Shown piece after piece: positions 1 through 11,357 of a stretch of 64,000 bases of DNA. The stretch lies in the NCBI GenBank assembly GCA_963932145.1, contig OZ010573.1, forward strand, positions 25,179,760 to 25,243,759, in the 5' to 3' direction. A program made the translations under genes and the position numbers. Source of the stretch: Acanthosepion lycidas. Its lineage: Eukaryota; Mollusca; Cephalopoda; Sepiida; Sepiidae. Numbering within the stretch: the stretch's first letter is position 1; the number at the start of each line of letters is the position of its first letter. The notes under the pieces are model-generated. The model was given only the letters and a program-made list of their open reading frames with translations, was not told where the DNA came from and did not search any database.

Positions 1-109
1 GGGTTGGTGGGAGAGTAAATCTAAAATGGTCGAAGGATAAGATTGCTATCACATTTTTCCATGTTATCCAGTCTGGGCTCCATGACAGAATTGACAAGCG
101 CTCTCTCTC

Positions 110-165
110 TCTCCCCTCTCTCTTCCACCCTCTCTCTCCCCCTCTCCGCCTCTCTCTTTCTCTAT
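110..165. repeat. CT-rich low-complexity tract
   Basis: A short pyrimidine-rich run of CTCTCTCC units. The small open frame crossing it is a serine/leucine low-complexity artefact. Confidence 0.8.
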
Positions 166-204
166 AATATCTGCCTCGGGAGACGATCCACCCTTACAGT
201 AGAG

Positions 205-590
205 GTTAGATACCTGAAAACTATGCTGTACAGTCACAAGTCATCGTGACCGAGGGATTGAGTATTCTGGTCTTGTTCAAGATGACACCAGATTATGCGT
301 TCTCTCTCAGAAACTGTAATAGTTGCAGCTGTAATAGAAACTACATATTTTCAACATGAACTGCGCTGTAGGTGTAGAAGAGACACAAAACATGACCGAG
401 CAGGCGTCTGCGGCATAGGGTTAGATAGCCACTCGTGTAAGTGTGCTCAGAAACGAGCAGCCACCTATTATTTTGTGTGGTGTAAAAACAGAACACTTTG
501 CTGTTTCCGTCTATCGGGCTGTTACCCTTCTGACCAACTTCACACCTCGAAAATTTAAAAAAAAAACAATAAAAAACAAAACAAAAAAAA
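205..590 (+). repeat. Family F repeat, partial, with A-rich end
   Basis: Shares the block GTCACAAGTCATCGTGACCG and the following CCGAGCAGGCGTCTGCGGC-type segment with copies at 6541-6860, 12962-13360 (minus) and 40675-41025. It ends in an A-rich stretch (557-590), which would fit a retroposed 3' end. Class unknown. No full-length protein is visible. Confidence 0.6.
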
Positions 591-2150
591 ACGCAATTTG
601 ACTGTCGTCATAAGCGAAATGAACTGATTTTTTTATGAGTGGTTATTTTTAAGATTATCCCAATCTTGCAGTCGGAGTTCAAATTACAAAACAAAAAAAT
701 GAACGGATTTCTCTGCTTGAAAATTCCTGAATACCTTTTGAGTTTCGTCATAAAAAAAACAAACTTCGACACAAGGTCATTTTACCTTCTCTGACTTTTA
801 AGAAAAAGAAAGAGAAACCTGTTAACACATTTTTAGTTTTTCTGTTGCTCTTAAAAGCAAATATGAAACTCATGACATCCACCATAAAACCCAACTGGCG
901 TTTTAACTTTATAAATATAAAAGCTCTATTCTGTCTGAAACGCTTTCATGAATTCCTGATCACTAACAGTACATTTCTTTTTGGGGGGTTTTATGCATTT
1001 TCATAGCGAAGCCATTAACATCGTATTTGCATAAAGATATAAAAACGCTATTCTGTCAGTAACGCTTGTATTAATTTCTGACTACGAACAGCCGTTTTTT
1101 CCTTTTCTATGTACAATATACACATTGAGTATTGAAGAAAATTAGTTCAAATTTTAGATAAAAAATTGCAGAACTTAGTACTTTGACTAAAGCAAAATGA
1201 AGTTGAGTGGTCAGGTGGGCAAGAAGAAAAGCTAGAGTGGAACTTTTCCTATGTATGCAGTTAGCGTTAAAATGGTTTCATTTTTCTTTGTCTCCGCAAT
1301 TTACTGTCATCATTTACGTAATCGTTTTTATTGCATATTTAAGATAAAATCTTACATAAAATAATACTGATATAACATGTATCTGTGTATGTTTTCAGAT
1401 ATTACTTTGCTTATGAATAGGGCTAATATATATAATTGTATATTCGGGCAGCAATCTTTTTTTTTTATATACAGGTTTCATTTAAAAACCACTGACAAGG
1501 TATTGCAATTAAGCGTTTTTATTCAAATTTTCTCTCGTTTGTCCAAGTGTTTTCTTTCCTGGCCATAGTATGTAGAAACTGTTCAAATGTTCTTTATATG
1601 AAAGCGCTTTCGGCTATTCTATTAGGATTTTTTTAACTGATATATATGATCTTCAGTGCATTATTTATACACAAGTATTTTAAACCATAACTTTGATCTC
1701 AAGAGTGTTTTACTTATTAAAAGATACAATTACTCACAAATAGCCGAAAGCCTTTTTTTCTTCATTAACAACGTGTATAGTAAATATTCAAAAGCAATAC
1801 TAAAATTGTTAAAGTTTATTACTGGTTACTACCGAATTAAAGAACAAGAAAGAAAAAAAATTTGAACATTGAAAAGCAACTCTCTGTTTTATGTATGAGT
1901 GGCGAGCCAGGAGTACTTGTAACTTTTTCCTTTGGGGGTTACTTAAAGGGGTACGTTTCTATATGGTGAAATCAATTGACGTGATTCCTGGGCGGCTCGA
2001 AAAGCTGGTAGTAAAATCTGGTGCCAATATCAAATTTTAAATAAAACCTCAAGCTAAATACTTTCCTCTCTTATCCATTTCTTGTAAAAATTACAGCTAA
2101 TAAATAAATTATATGTATTTTAAAGTGGCGTGTTACTTTTCACTCATCCC
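591..2150. other. AT-rich stretch, no gene seen
   Basis: No recognisable gene, RNA or known repeat. One diverged direct duplication is visible: a segment near 908-985 (TTCTGTCTGAAACGCTTTCA) recurs at about 1033-1105 (TTCTGTCAGTAACGCTTGTA). Confidence 0.6.
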
Positions 2151-2158
2151 GTATGTGA

Positions 2159-2229
<71 letters not shown>
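2159..2229. repeat. (CT)n(AT)n compound microsatellite
   Basis: About 11 CT units run directly into about 24 AT units. Confidence 0.95.
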
Positions 2230-2231
<2 letters not shown>

Positions 2232-3025
2232 TGCGTATATATTTAATTTTAGGGAACGGTACAAGTATTGACAAAAAAAAACAAACAATTTTCTTAATTA
2301 TAAAATTAAAAGGAACACACACACACACTCCAATATTAATTAACCTTTTGAAAACCATAAAATGCCAACATATTCTCATTTAATCTCCTGGAAACCCTGC
2401 CTTAGACCTGAAACTTTTGAGCAGTTCTCGCTAATTTTACTTTTTACGAAAGGAGGAAATATTTAAAATATTTCACAAATTCGTTTTCTATCAGCAGAAG
2501 TTGAAAGTAGAAAACATTTTCACCGGTTGTCAAACATTTTCTTGTTAATACAGTAAAAATTCTTTCTATCCATTGGCCGTCATTAACGATTTGAGATCTT
2601 GCTACGGGCCATATAAAGATCCCCCCCACACACACATTTCAGGACTCCATCAACTAACAATCACCTGTGTAGAAGTAATTGGTAACCATCTATGTACAAA
2701 GAGTGTCTTGCATATGTAAAATTGTTGATTGTGCATAACCTAATCTAGCAAAGTGTTACAATGTCGCTCTGTCAATAATTGAATTTATTCGCAACGCTGG
2801 GTAAATCGAATTTGTTTGCTATACATAAGACACACTCTTTTTGCGTATGGGGGCTCAAAGATACAATAATGAATCCATAGCTTGACACGTAGTCATGAGA
2901 TGAATTCTGATATCAATTTTGTTTTTGTTATATAATTAATCAACAATTAGTTAAATGCGTTAACATAGAAAATATTTGCAAGTAAATGTTTTTGTTGGAT
3001 TTTTTTTAAGATGATAAATTATGCT
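2230..3025. other. AT-rich stretch, nothing recognised
   Basis: No gene or repeat family recognised. There are short homopolymer and CA runs only. Confidence 0.5.
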
Positions 3026-3029
3026 TTTT

Positions 3030-3115
3030 CTCTTACGGAGCATGCTGTTCGTCATGGTTGTTATGCTCAAAGTTTCGGCCGTTGTACTCTCCGGCCTACT
3101 TCGTGTTTCTGTCGT
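3030..3115 (-). repeat. Family E core fragment
   Basis: On the minus strand it reads GGCCGGAGAGTACAACGGCC followed by GAAAC, the hairpin core that marks family E at 10.4-10.9, 21.8-22.2, 34.4-35.3, 47.1-47.4 and 54.5-54.8 kb. The flanks are too diverged to place the ends. Confidence 0.6.
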
Positions 3116-3368
3116 ACTTAAAAAAAATCGAAATTTTGAACGCAACCCAGCAGTAATTAGTTCAGTCCTTGAGTCGAGCAATGAGATAGTCAAGCTCCTG
3201 TTTAGTGGGAAATACTGACAAGGAATCTAATTGATAGAATTGCCTACAAGATTAGCTTGTTAATCATAACTCCATAGCGAGGCAACAGTTATAAATTACT
3301 AAACAAAAGCTATTTAGTGGTTATGCAAATGTTGTTGTATTTGATACAAATAACGTTAGAAACCGAAC

Positions 3369-3972
3369 TTGTGTCACAACCTGACTCAGTGGGGGGGGGG
3401 GTCAAGTAAATATCTACTTACCTGGCACAGAGCTCGTCCCTGGGCTGGTGGTATCACGGCTACGACTAGCTTGGACCGGTTCCGGCCTGGACCAGCTATG
3501 ACAAGCCAAAACCAGCTGTGACTAGCTTAGACCAGCTCTGACCAGCGGCCCGGGTGAAAACACTCCGGCCCCCACGTTAAAAACTGACCTTGTGTCACAA
3601 CTTGACTCAGTGGGGGGTCAAGTAAATACACTTACCTGGTTTAGGGATCCGTCCCTGCGCGGCTAGTATCATGGCTACGACTAGCTTGGACCGACTCTGA
3701 CCTGGACCAGCTATGACAAGCCAAGACTAGCTATGACAAGCTATGACCAGTGGGGGGGGTTCAAGTAAATATCTACTTACCTGGCACAGAGCTCGTCCCT
3801 GGGCTGGTGGTATCACGGCTACGACTAGCTTGGACCGGTTCCGGCCTGGACCAGCTATGACAAGCCAAGACTAGCTATGACAAGCTATGACCAGCGACCC
3901 GAGTGAAAACCATCAGGTCCCTACATTAAAAACTGACCTTGTGTCACAACCTGACGCATCTACACCATCAAT
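3369..3972. repeat. Triplicated ~200-bp tandem block
   Basis: Three tandem blocks begin near 3369, 3591 and 3751. Each holds a G-run, TCAAGTAAATA, a segment with ACTTACCTGG and then GACCAGCTATGACAAGCC-type short repeats. Blocks 1 and 3 are almost identical. Inside each block a shorter 10-20 bp motif (ACCAGCTATGACAAG) is itself repeated. No reading frame spans the array. The reverse complement of the ACTTACCTGG segment is a consensus 5' splice site. Confidence 0.85.
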
Positions 3973-4039
3973 TTGAAACACACACACTCTCTCTCTCTTC
4001 AAAATGCATGAAACCAAGGATTACTGAAGACTTTTTTTA

Positions 4040-4153
4040 GAGGTGGCGCAAGGCCGAAAATAGGTGGCACCCAGTGAGGATCCAACTCACTACTCAGTCG
4101 TAATTGTTCTAGCAAGACCAGCTTGCTAGCTATTACACAGCCTCGAGGTTCCC
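4040..4153 (-). repeat. Family B tRNA-SINE
   Basis: On the minus strand the tRNA-like head has a B-box-like GAGTTGGATCCTC and the tail reads GGCCTTGCGCCACC. It matches 18962-19099 and 57236-57380. Confidence 0.7.
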
Positions 4154-5110
4154 ACTTGTCTATTGATATATAAGGTTATGAACAAGGATTTTTTTGCTTG
4201 TTGTAGGGAGGTGGAATTCTGTTGTCCATATTTTTTTTTTACGCGTTGATTTCCTGTAATTGCCATAGAACTGTTGTATGATTTTTTTTTTCAAGACTAA
4301 CTTAATTCTTAAATGTTCGTAATGATGAACTTGTCGTATTTACGCATTCTTTGTTAATGCACATAATTTTTATCTGCAGAAATTTTTTTTCGTATTCTTG
4401 AAGATTTTCTCATTAAAATAACGAACAGAGAACTGCATGAGATCTGTCATCCAAATACTAGAATTTTATGCATTTACCTGGTATATTTTCACATCATAAC
4501 GCACTAAAATAAAATAAATACTTAGAAAAAAGTAAATACAATGAACATCCCTAATCAGTTTATGACTCCTGTGATTAGACCAGGATCCTGACAATGGGTA
4601 AATAAATAGCCAAGAGATTTCGCCCTAAAACTTTATTAGACAGTTCTTTTCTAGAAGTGGACAGAGGGGGGTAAACGGAGAGAAGCAACTCAACCGGCTG
4701 AGCCTTCACTGTCAGACCTTCTCCTGCAGTAAAAAAAAAAAAAAAAAAAAAAAAAAGCTTTTTTCGTGTGGCCCTCATTAACCATCTGTTTCTTTTATGA
4801 AGTCGAAACCCCCCCCCAGTCTTTATTCGCGAATCCAAACATGCACGCCGTCACGGATGAGAGAGAGAGAGAGAGAAAAACACAAGCACCATCAAAAATG
4901 TACCTTAAACTGATTATCTTTACTTGACCATGTGTTTTGTAAGGTATGTTAAAAGAAACTAGCGATTAAAATACAAAGAATGCAAAAATATTCTTGGTCT
5001 TACCATTTCTCCAAATCAGTATTTCAATGAACAAACGTTGGAACCACCCTACCTTTTCTTTTCTTTGTGTGAAACTGGGAATTGTTCAGTACAATTAGAT
5101 TGGATAGATT
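4154..5110. other. Mostly unique AT-rich sequence with a poly(A) run
   Basis: No gene seen. It contains a pure A-run at 4731-4756 and a GA microsatellite near 4858-4876. Confidence 0.5.
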
Positions 5111-5117
5111 GAAGGAA

Positions 5118-5258
5118 AGAAAAACATAACCTACCTAGCGAGCTTGAGTAAATAGTTGGCGGAACAAGGTTTAAGAGAGATAACAATAAGACATTATTTT
5201 TAAGAGGAACAGGAAACCGTGGAGAGCTATGACCGCTAACATCCTGAGGCACGCAGAG
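5118..5258 (+). mobile_element. RTE-like LINE, extreme C-terminal fragment
   Basis: Conceptual translation gives pieces such as TYLASLSK, LAEQGLRE and ETVESYDR. They correspond to the end of the LINE ORF seen better at 49405-50190 (plus) and 28918-29690 (minus). The copy is short, carries frame breaks and a stop, and is a dead fossil. Assignment rests on comparison with the other copies in this window. Confidence 0.5.
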
Positions 5259-5689
5259 GTTTATTGCTCTTGCAACAAGTTCAAGTCGAAGGTTATTAAT
5301 CGCCATGATTGGAAATATATATTCCTGATATTTTAGAAGGGAAATGCAAATTTTGTGGATGCGTGTTAGAATTACTCGCGTTCATTTTTATGAATGGTTA
5401 ATTTCATACTAAGTGGTCTGGGAAAATACCCGAGGGGGTGCTTGTATAGTTAAACAATATTATTTTCAAGTAGTTTAAACTTGGTGCGTTAACTGGCTTA
5501 GCAGTTAACAGCTAGAATGATGGGATCGACGAATAGTTCAAATTTCGTCTGAGACAGTCTCTGTTCTCTTTGCTTTTTCAAAAAGTATGAATCTATATTT
5601 CTCAATAGTTAAGGTCAGAGATGCCTACCCTTTCTGGTATTACATGTCGTATATTACTTAGATGAGGTAGACATCATTAAGCAATTATC

Positions 5690-5915
5690 CCTACCCCGAG
5701 AAATAATATCAAAGATCTAACATGGCACTCCGACGCGAGGGAATTTTATTGGTCTTATTAATGGTTGTCGTATCACTTACTCTAATGGAATACTTATCAG
5801 CTTTTTTTTTTTAAGTTAAAAAACAAACAAACCCTAGCAAACTTAATTTCAGACAGCTATTAAATCTAATACAGTGATTCCGAATGTGGAGCGCATGCCT
5901 CACATCGAGTGTAAT
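5690..5915 (-). repeat. Family I dispersed repeat, copy 1
   Basis: Pairs with 8555-8790. Both carry a TCTAATGGAATAC-type block, then an A-rich run, then GTGATTCCGAATGTGGAGCGC (copy 2: ATGATTTCGAACCTGGGACG). The last block resembles an inverted tRNA B box, so a minus-strand tRNA-SINE is possible. Confidence 0.5.
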
Positions 5916-6236
5916 TTAAATATTTTTGGTGGGTAAATATAGATTGCGGGTTTGAAGAGCGAAAAGCATTGTACCTGAAAAGTGTTCTGGCTTAAGTGAT
6001 TAATTCTAAAACCGAAAATAAGTGAAATAGAAACTTCATATTTATTCACGCAGTACTTCAATTTCAGCTGTCGTTGGTGGACGGGGGTATAAAAATGTTT
6101 GGAATAAGTGAGGGTCTAATTTTTAAACGGGAAAACATTTCCCCTATAACAACCGCAGGGCAAAAATAGCTTGAAAATTTTAAGAACATTGTATATCTTA
6201 ACAGAATCCAACATATCTCCCTCTCTCGTGTGTGTG

Positions 6237-6238
<2 letters not shown>

Positions 6239-6266
<28 letters not shown>
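6239..6266. repeat. (TA)n microsatellite
   Basis: About 14 TA units directly abutting the left arm of the 6267-6450 palindrome. Confidence 0.95.
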
Positions 6267-6271
<5 letters not shown>

Positions 6272-6450
6272 CCGGATACTTTAGAAATCCATTGTAATAT
6301 TTTATTTCGCGAGATCAAATCGATCTTGTCTCATCAGCTCAAACAATTTTACATCAAAGATGATGTAAAATTGTTTGGTCTAATGAGACGAGATCGATTT
6401 GATCTCGCGAAATAAAATATTACAATGGATTTCTAAAGTATCCGGTTTCA
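6267..6450. repeat. 184-bp near-perfect palindrome (foldback)
   Basis: The left arm starts TGAAACCGGATACTTTAG and the right arm ends with its complement. The arms are about 88 bp with very few mismatches and an 8-10 bp centre. On the minus strand the left arm reads CTGATGAG, a stem using GATC, then GCGAAATAAAATATT. The right arm on the plus strand reads CTAATGAG with the same layout. This resembles a hammerhead core; see the findings. A transcript would fold into a long hairpin. Confidence 0.85.
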
Positions 6451-6540
6451 TCATTATTTGCTCTGTTCTTACATTGATATCTCTTTGGATTTATATCCTC
6501 TTTGGGATTATCAAACAATGTTATATATATATATATACTA

Positions 6541-6860
6541 CTTCTTGATGTTATCGGCCCATTAAATTAAAAGCGTGCGGAATCGAGTATAAGTGCCTGA
6601 AAATCATATTTGGTTGATCCTTGTTAGTGAAATTGGATAGATTGATAGAAGCCATCGATAGTTGTGCTAACACAGTCACAAGTCATCGTGATCGAGGGTG
6701 TGAACGTACCAGCTGCGTTCAAACTATTGATTATGCACTCCCTCCCAGAAACTAAGGCCCGCTCTGTATAGTTGCACTCTAAACCACTGCGTTAAACAAA
6801 CCTGTCTGAGAAGGCGTCTGCAACAGAGATTGGTTAAACGGGTATGTTCTGAAAAGTTGT
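6541..6860 (+). repeat. Family F repeat, copy 2
   Basis: Starts TTCTTGATGTTATC, then GCCTGAAAATCATA and ACAGTCACAAGTCATCGTGA, in the order seen in 40675-41025. It ends near a TA microsatellite (6870-6897). Class unknown. Confidence 0.6.
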
Positions 6861-6865
6861 CGGCC

Positions 6866-6902
<37 letters not shown>

Positions 6903-6944
6903 TCATAGTAGGGGCTGTTAGTTATTCCATGTTGCAGATGTCTG

Positions 6945-7169
6945 TTCAGACACGATTGCTCCTAGAAGTGGAAGAGAATGAAGACTTTAGCGAGAAGGAC
7001 AATAAAAGAACAGGTTTCACGATGACATAAGATGGCGATTGACATTTAATTTTAATTTTTGAAGATTATCGGTGACAAGGAATCAAGAAACAGGAAGAGA
7101 GTTCTACAGATGAGAAATGTGAGAATAGGGTATCTTGTATGAACAGTACGAAATTCGGTAAATTAAAAA
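6945..7169 (+). repeat. Family J repeat, copy 1
   Basis: Shares AAGATGGCGATTGACAT and TTTTTGAAGATTATCGGTGA with 15120-15490 and 26560-26850. It runs directly into an inverted family A copy. All three J copies hold an ATG in the same place (reading MAID), but downstream frames break in this copy. Confidence 0.55.
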
Positions 7170-7512
7170 GGTTTTTGTTTATTTTTAAGACATCAACCTC
7201 AATGGGTTATTTAATGCCGACAAGATTTTTATTGCTGGTAAGATATATATATATATATATATATATTTCAAAAATGTATTGTTGATAATAATTTTTCTTC
7301 AAAGTTTATTGTCGTTATTAAAACCTATTTTTATACTTTCATATTATTTTGACTCAAATTTGGGTGTTAACTATTTGCTCATAGCTAGGACCCTAGCAAG
7401 TGCTACCACCCCGGGTCAGGGTAGACCTGGGAACACCAGCAATTAAGAGGTGGTTCCACGCTCCTCAAAACCCTCTGATCAGAGGTTTTGCTGTTGGACT
7501 TAGTTTATAAAA
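7170..7512 (-). repeat. Family A SINE, minus copy
   Basis: The minus strand carries the leader/body (CCTCTGATCAG..GG, CAATTAAGAGGTGG as seen on plus), a short internal repeat block and the tail GGTTGATG. The internal region contains a (TA)n expansion at 7243-7266. Confidence 0.8.
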
Positions 7513-8450
7513 AATATCTTTGGTATTTCAGATTCTATGAAATTTCTCCAGTTCAGACTAAGTCAGTTTGTACTTGTCTAACTTGACATTCTCTATTCTT
7601 ATTGTCTTTTCTTAAATAGAATGAGAATTATTCGTACTCGTTCAACTATTGGTACTCTTTATATTAATCCTGGAAAGGTATTGGAGATGTTTAATCATCG
7701 CCATCAAAAGTCATTTTAACTTAATTTTAATTATTTCTAAATTTTACATTAACTGATTTCTAATGCTCCAACAATGACATGCTTATTCACATCCGTATCG
7801 CGCATGAGTATAACGATTAAAACCCGGATTGTCTGTGTAGAAAGCGGCCATTTTTGGTGACGATTAATTTATTTTTTTAAAAATAGTTTCTTTAAAAACA
7901 AATACAGTTTTGTTTTCCAATAAATGGGCGTCAACAAAATTGTAACATGCATAATATAAGCATAAAAACCCCAGACCTATTTATGGTCTGCACGGATAGC
8001 TATCACCGAAATAGCTTCTGAGGTATGTATTCTGTTTCGGCTCACAATCAGAAGGCGTGAATTAATAGCTTAGAGATTAAAATCTGATAAACTCGTCTAA
8101 AAAGATGAAACCACAAGATAATTCTTTTTCCACATTTTCCTTTATGACTATTTCTCTTTCTTCTTACAATAAGAATATACCTTTCGGTATGTGTGAGAGA
8201 TTATTGTCGTCATTAGTGAAGGTTTATTGTCGCTATGTTGGCTTTATACTGACATATAAGATTCCACCTGGGGTTTTACTTCATAAATCTCTCGTATATA
8301 TAGACTAATTTATCTTAGTCTGGCACAAAGCAACAAGTTTGGCTTATTTAGTTCAGATCGAACATACTATTGCATTTGCGATCCTAAACACCTTGTTTGT
8401 TCAATGCTCAGAATTACTTCACGGGGAAGATATTTACTAAACCGTAACCT
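7513..8450. other. No feature recognised
   Basis: AT-rich, with only short spurious frames. A minus-strand B-box-like fragment (family B) lies at about 8459-8500, just past the end. Confidence 0.45.
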
Positions 8451-8554
8451 CAAGTTTGTGGCACCTAGTGAAGATCGAACTCGTTAAACTAATGATTGGC
8501 GTTTCAATATTTTATTAGTATTGCCACTATTTACTAAGCCTAGTCTGTCATAAG

Positions 8555-8790
8555 TGCGGATTAAGTTCCCTACATAAGTAAAACAGCTGCATGGCCAGTT
8601 GGCTTTTTGGCAAGGAAATTTTAATTAGTTTAAGAATGGTAGTTACATCACTCATTTTAATGGAATACGGTTAGGCAAATATTCACATGAAAAATAAAAC
8701 TTAAATTCCGACAACCATTTAAAAACTGAAGCAATGATTTCGAACCTGGGACGCATGGCCGACATGGAAGATTTGATTTAAACCTTAATT
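8555..8790 (-). repeat. Family I dispersed repeat, copy 2
   Basis: Homologous to 5690-5915 through TTTTAATGGAATAC and GATTTCGAACCTGGGACGC. The latter resembles an inverted tRNA B box. Confidence 0.5.
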
Positions 8791-8855
8791 AATTAAAAAA
8801 ATTAATAATTAATTTTTAAAATGTTAAAATATTTCACTGTAACTGTCGATATAGG

Positions 8856-8958
8856 ACATTAGAAATATCGACGATTCTACACGAGTGGACACAGTAGAAA
8901 TGTCGGCGTTTCTACACGAGTGGACACAGTAGAAATGTCGGCGTTTCTACACGAGTTG
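8856..8958. repeat. 35-bp tandem repeat, three units, each with a hairpin
   Basis: Units start at 8856, 8891 and 8926. Units 2 and 3 share GTAGAAATGTCGGCGTTTC and TACACGAGT exactly. Each unit contains GTAGAAA..TTTCTAC, a 7-bp hairpin stem. Unit 1 differs at several bases. Confidence 0.9.
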
Positions 8959-8959
8959 T

Positions 8960-9650
8960 ACCTATCTTTAAAAAGAAAGATCTTATTGGCTTAGTCACGT
9001 TAGACACCATTGAGAATGTTAAGGTTTCGTGATTAGTTTATGAAAAAAGGATCGTGTTCGATCTTTTCATAATGGCGTCAGTTTAATGAAATTTATTTTT
9101 GCTTCCTGATTCCCATAGTGAAAATATTTAAAAACAAAAATTTCAGAAAATGATAAACGAAAAGGAAGAACGTAATATTCCATTAGGATAGCACATTGAA
9201 AATCGTTTCTTCGATAAATAAATAAAGCTTATTACAACTTGTCATTGAAAAAAATTAACTTCTTAGTTACTCATCAGATACTGTGCTTTCAGATGGGCAT
9301 TTATTTCGCGCGTTCCTTTTAAAATTCTTCGGTAGGTTGTAAAAAGCCCCTTAGAGCTTTTCTTCGTCGAGAAAGATGAGGTTCTGAGTGTTTGGAATAA
9401 TGCAGTTGTTTGAAAGATCGAAGAAGATAATTGGATAAAACGGTTCTTAGTTTGTTCGGTAATGTGGCAAATAGTCACCATTTTAATTAACACGTACGGA
9501 ATAAAATTTTCCCCTAACTTTTGGCAAATTCTTACTAAGCTAACCATAAGTCTGTTACACGTAAACACGTGCACAGTCTTTAAAATTAATGAAATCTTAA
9601 TTTCCCTGCAGTCGGTGCCAAGACTAGTTCCTCAGACTTGTCAAGAGAAT
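8960..9650. other. No feature recognised
   Basis: A 103-codon minus-strand frame (9263-9574) has no motif I recognise and no start context or flanking exon signal. I treat it as chance. Confidence 0.4.
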
Positions 9651-9652
9651 TA

Positions 9653-9731
9653 TTAGGTTGGTGCAAAAATAATGTCGCTTTTTGAGGTTCAACTTCAAAA
9701 GAAACACGACTTTATTTTTGCACCAACCTAA
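9653..9731. mobile_element. Palindromic mariner MITE, 79 bp
   Basis: Begins TTAGGTTGGTGCAAAAATAA and ends with the complement, flanked by TA (9651-9652 and 9732-9733), the expected mariner target duplication. No coding capacity. The interior is the most diverged of the copies in this window. Confidence 0.9.
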
Positions 9732-9739
9732 TAGTATGT

Positions 9740-10420
9740 TGAAAACTAAGAAACCATTTTGTACATATTTTTGGTCGAGTGAGCACAAATCTTGTGCAAT
9801 CTATATTAGTGAATCATTACATATGACTTACGAATCCATTCCGTTAATCTACGAATCTAGTTTTGTGCTATCGTTACCTCAAGTCTTAATCCGATCAATC
9901 AATATTTAATTGTATGATGATGAATTATCAATTTTCGTTAGTCTATTTGGGCGTATCGACGGGCGGCTAATTAAATGAAATTGATTTTGTTACTCATTTT
10001 ATGCAGTAATACATTCATTATTAATGATCAGGACTTGCTGTTCTATAACAAAAAAGCGCTAATATTTTAGGATCAAAAACGACAGTCATCTGGAAAGTGC
10101 GCGTCGAGTACCTTGAAAATAAACTAAACGAAATGCTCTATCCTGTTGAATTTTCAAAACTGGCCTAAGAAACGTGTTCCGGTTGGTTAATAGATTACCA
10201 CTTCCGGTTGCTGATTATTTGGGTTTGTAGTGCTCGGGCTTTTTGTTGACAACCAGGAAGATTAGAATAGTTCGATAATTCATATTTGAAACGGCATCAT
10301 GTTACAGTTCTCTAAGCTCGATGACTGGCTTTCTTGGAGAGGGCGATTCTCGAATGCAAAGACTGTTTATGTTGACTAGAATTGATAAAACATGACTGTT
10401 GTTTGTCTATATTTCTGAGA
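9740..10420. other. No feature recognised
   Basis: AT-rich, no gene or repeat family identified. Confidence 0.4.
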
Positions 10421-10426
10421 TGAGAT

Positions 10427-10844
10427 ATTATGTACATTATTCAGACTATTGTCCTCCTCTTTTTCGCCATATTTATCACAATGTTTCGGCCGTTGTACGC
10501 TCCGGCCTTCTTCAGGTGGTTGGAATGTCGAACTGAACCCTTTATTTCGCTCACTGGGGTAGACTGTTCTAGTTCCACGGGCCGTGTTTGATAGATGTCA
10601 GTTATCAGTTATCTCCGGTTAAGGCAGTGGAGAACTTTCAGAAGGAAATTAACAGGAGATAACTGATAGCTGACATCCATCAAACATAGCCCGTGGAGCT
10701 AGAACAGTCTACCCCAGTGAGCGAAATAAACGGTTCAGTTCGACATTCCAACCACCCGAAGAAGGCCGGAGCGTACAACGGCCGAAACATTGTGATAAAT
10801 ATGGCGAAAAAGATGAGGACAATAGTCCGAATAATGTACATAAT
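10427..10844. repeat. Family E inverted pair: 190-bp arms, 38-bp spacer
   Basis: Arms 10427-10616 and 10655-10844 are inverted copies of the family E 3' region, including GGCCGGAGCGTACAACGGCC and GCGAAATAAA. The spacer (10617-10654) is also E sequence (GGCAGTGGAGAACTTTCAGA). Family E tail sequence continues outward from the left arm to about 10390. The single-copy equivalent is 47055-47390. Confidence 0.9.
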
Positions 10845-11044
10845 GACTGTTGTTTATGTTGATATATTTTATCAACTTCTACAATTTTTGCTCGTTACGA
10901 AGCTTTCTATATATCTACAAGCAGAATCTAATTTTTGAGATTTGTGATAAAACCTTTTCCACTTTAAAAATATCGCTGGTATATACGCGTGTTCCACTAT
11001 GAATAAAATAGTAGGGAAGAATAATCTATCTAACCTTGGTTGGC

Positions 11045-11357
11045 AGTCTTCGACAATAAGGCTTCTGATCAGGAGGTTTTGAAGAGCGTAGAACCGCCTC
11101 TTAATTGCTGGTGTTCCCAGGTCCTCCCGGGGTGGTAGCACCTGTTAGTCTCAGTTATGGGCAAATAGTTAACCCCAAACTGGGGTCAAAACGTGTAAAA
11201 ATAGGTTTTTATTATCAGCAATATATTTAAAAAAAAAAAAAAAATTACCAACAATATATTTTAGAAAAAAAAATATTACCAGCAATAAAAAATTTTATTG
11301 CCATTAAATAAACCCATTGAGGTTGATATGGCGTAAAACATAATGAACCAAACCAAA
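11045..11357 (+). repeat. Family A SINE copy
   Basis: Body GCTTCTGATCAGGAGG, three short internal repeat units with long A-runs, and tail CCCATTGAGGTTGATATGGC. The 5' leader is truncated or diverged. Confidence 0.85.

Noticed and set aside
3369-3972. U1 snRNA gene cluster
   Set aside because: Only 12 nt at the 5' end match; no U1 stem-loops, Sm site or snRNA promoter element could be seen.
9263-9574. 103-codon minus frame as a host gene
   Set aside because: No domain, no splice-site pattern, no sequence relation to other copies.
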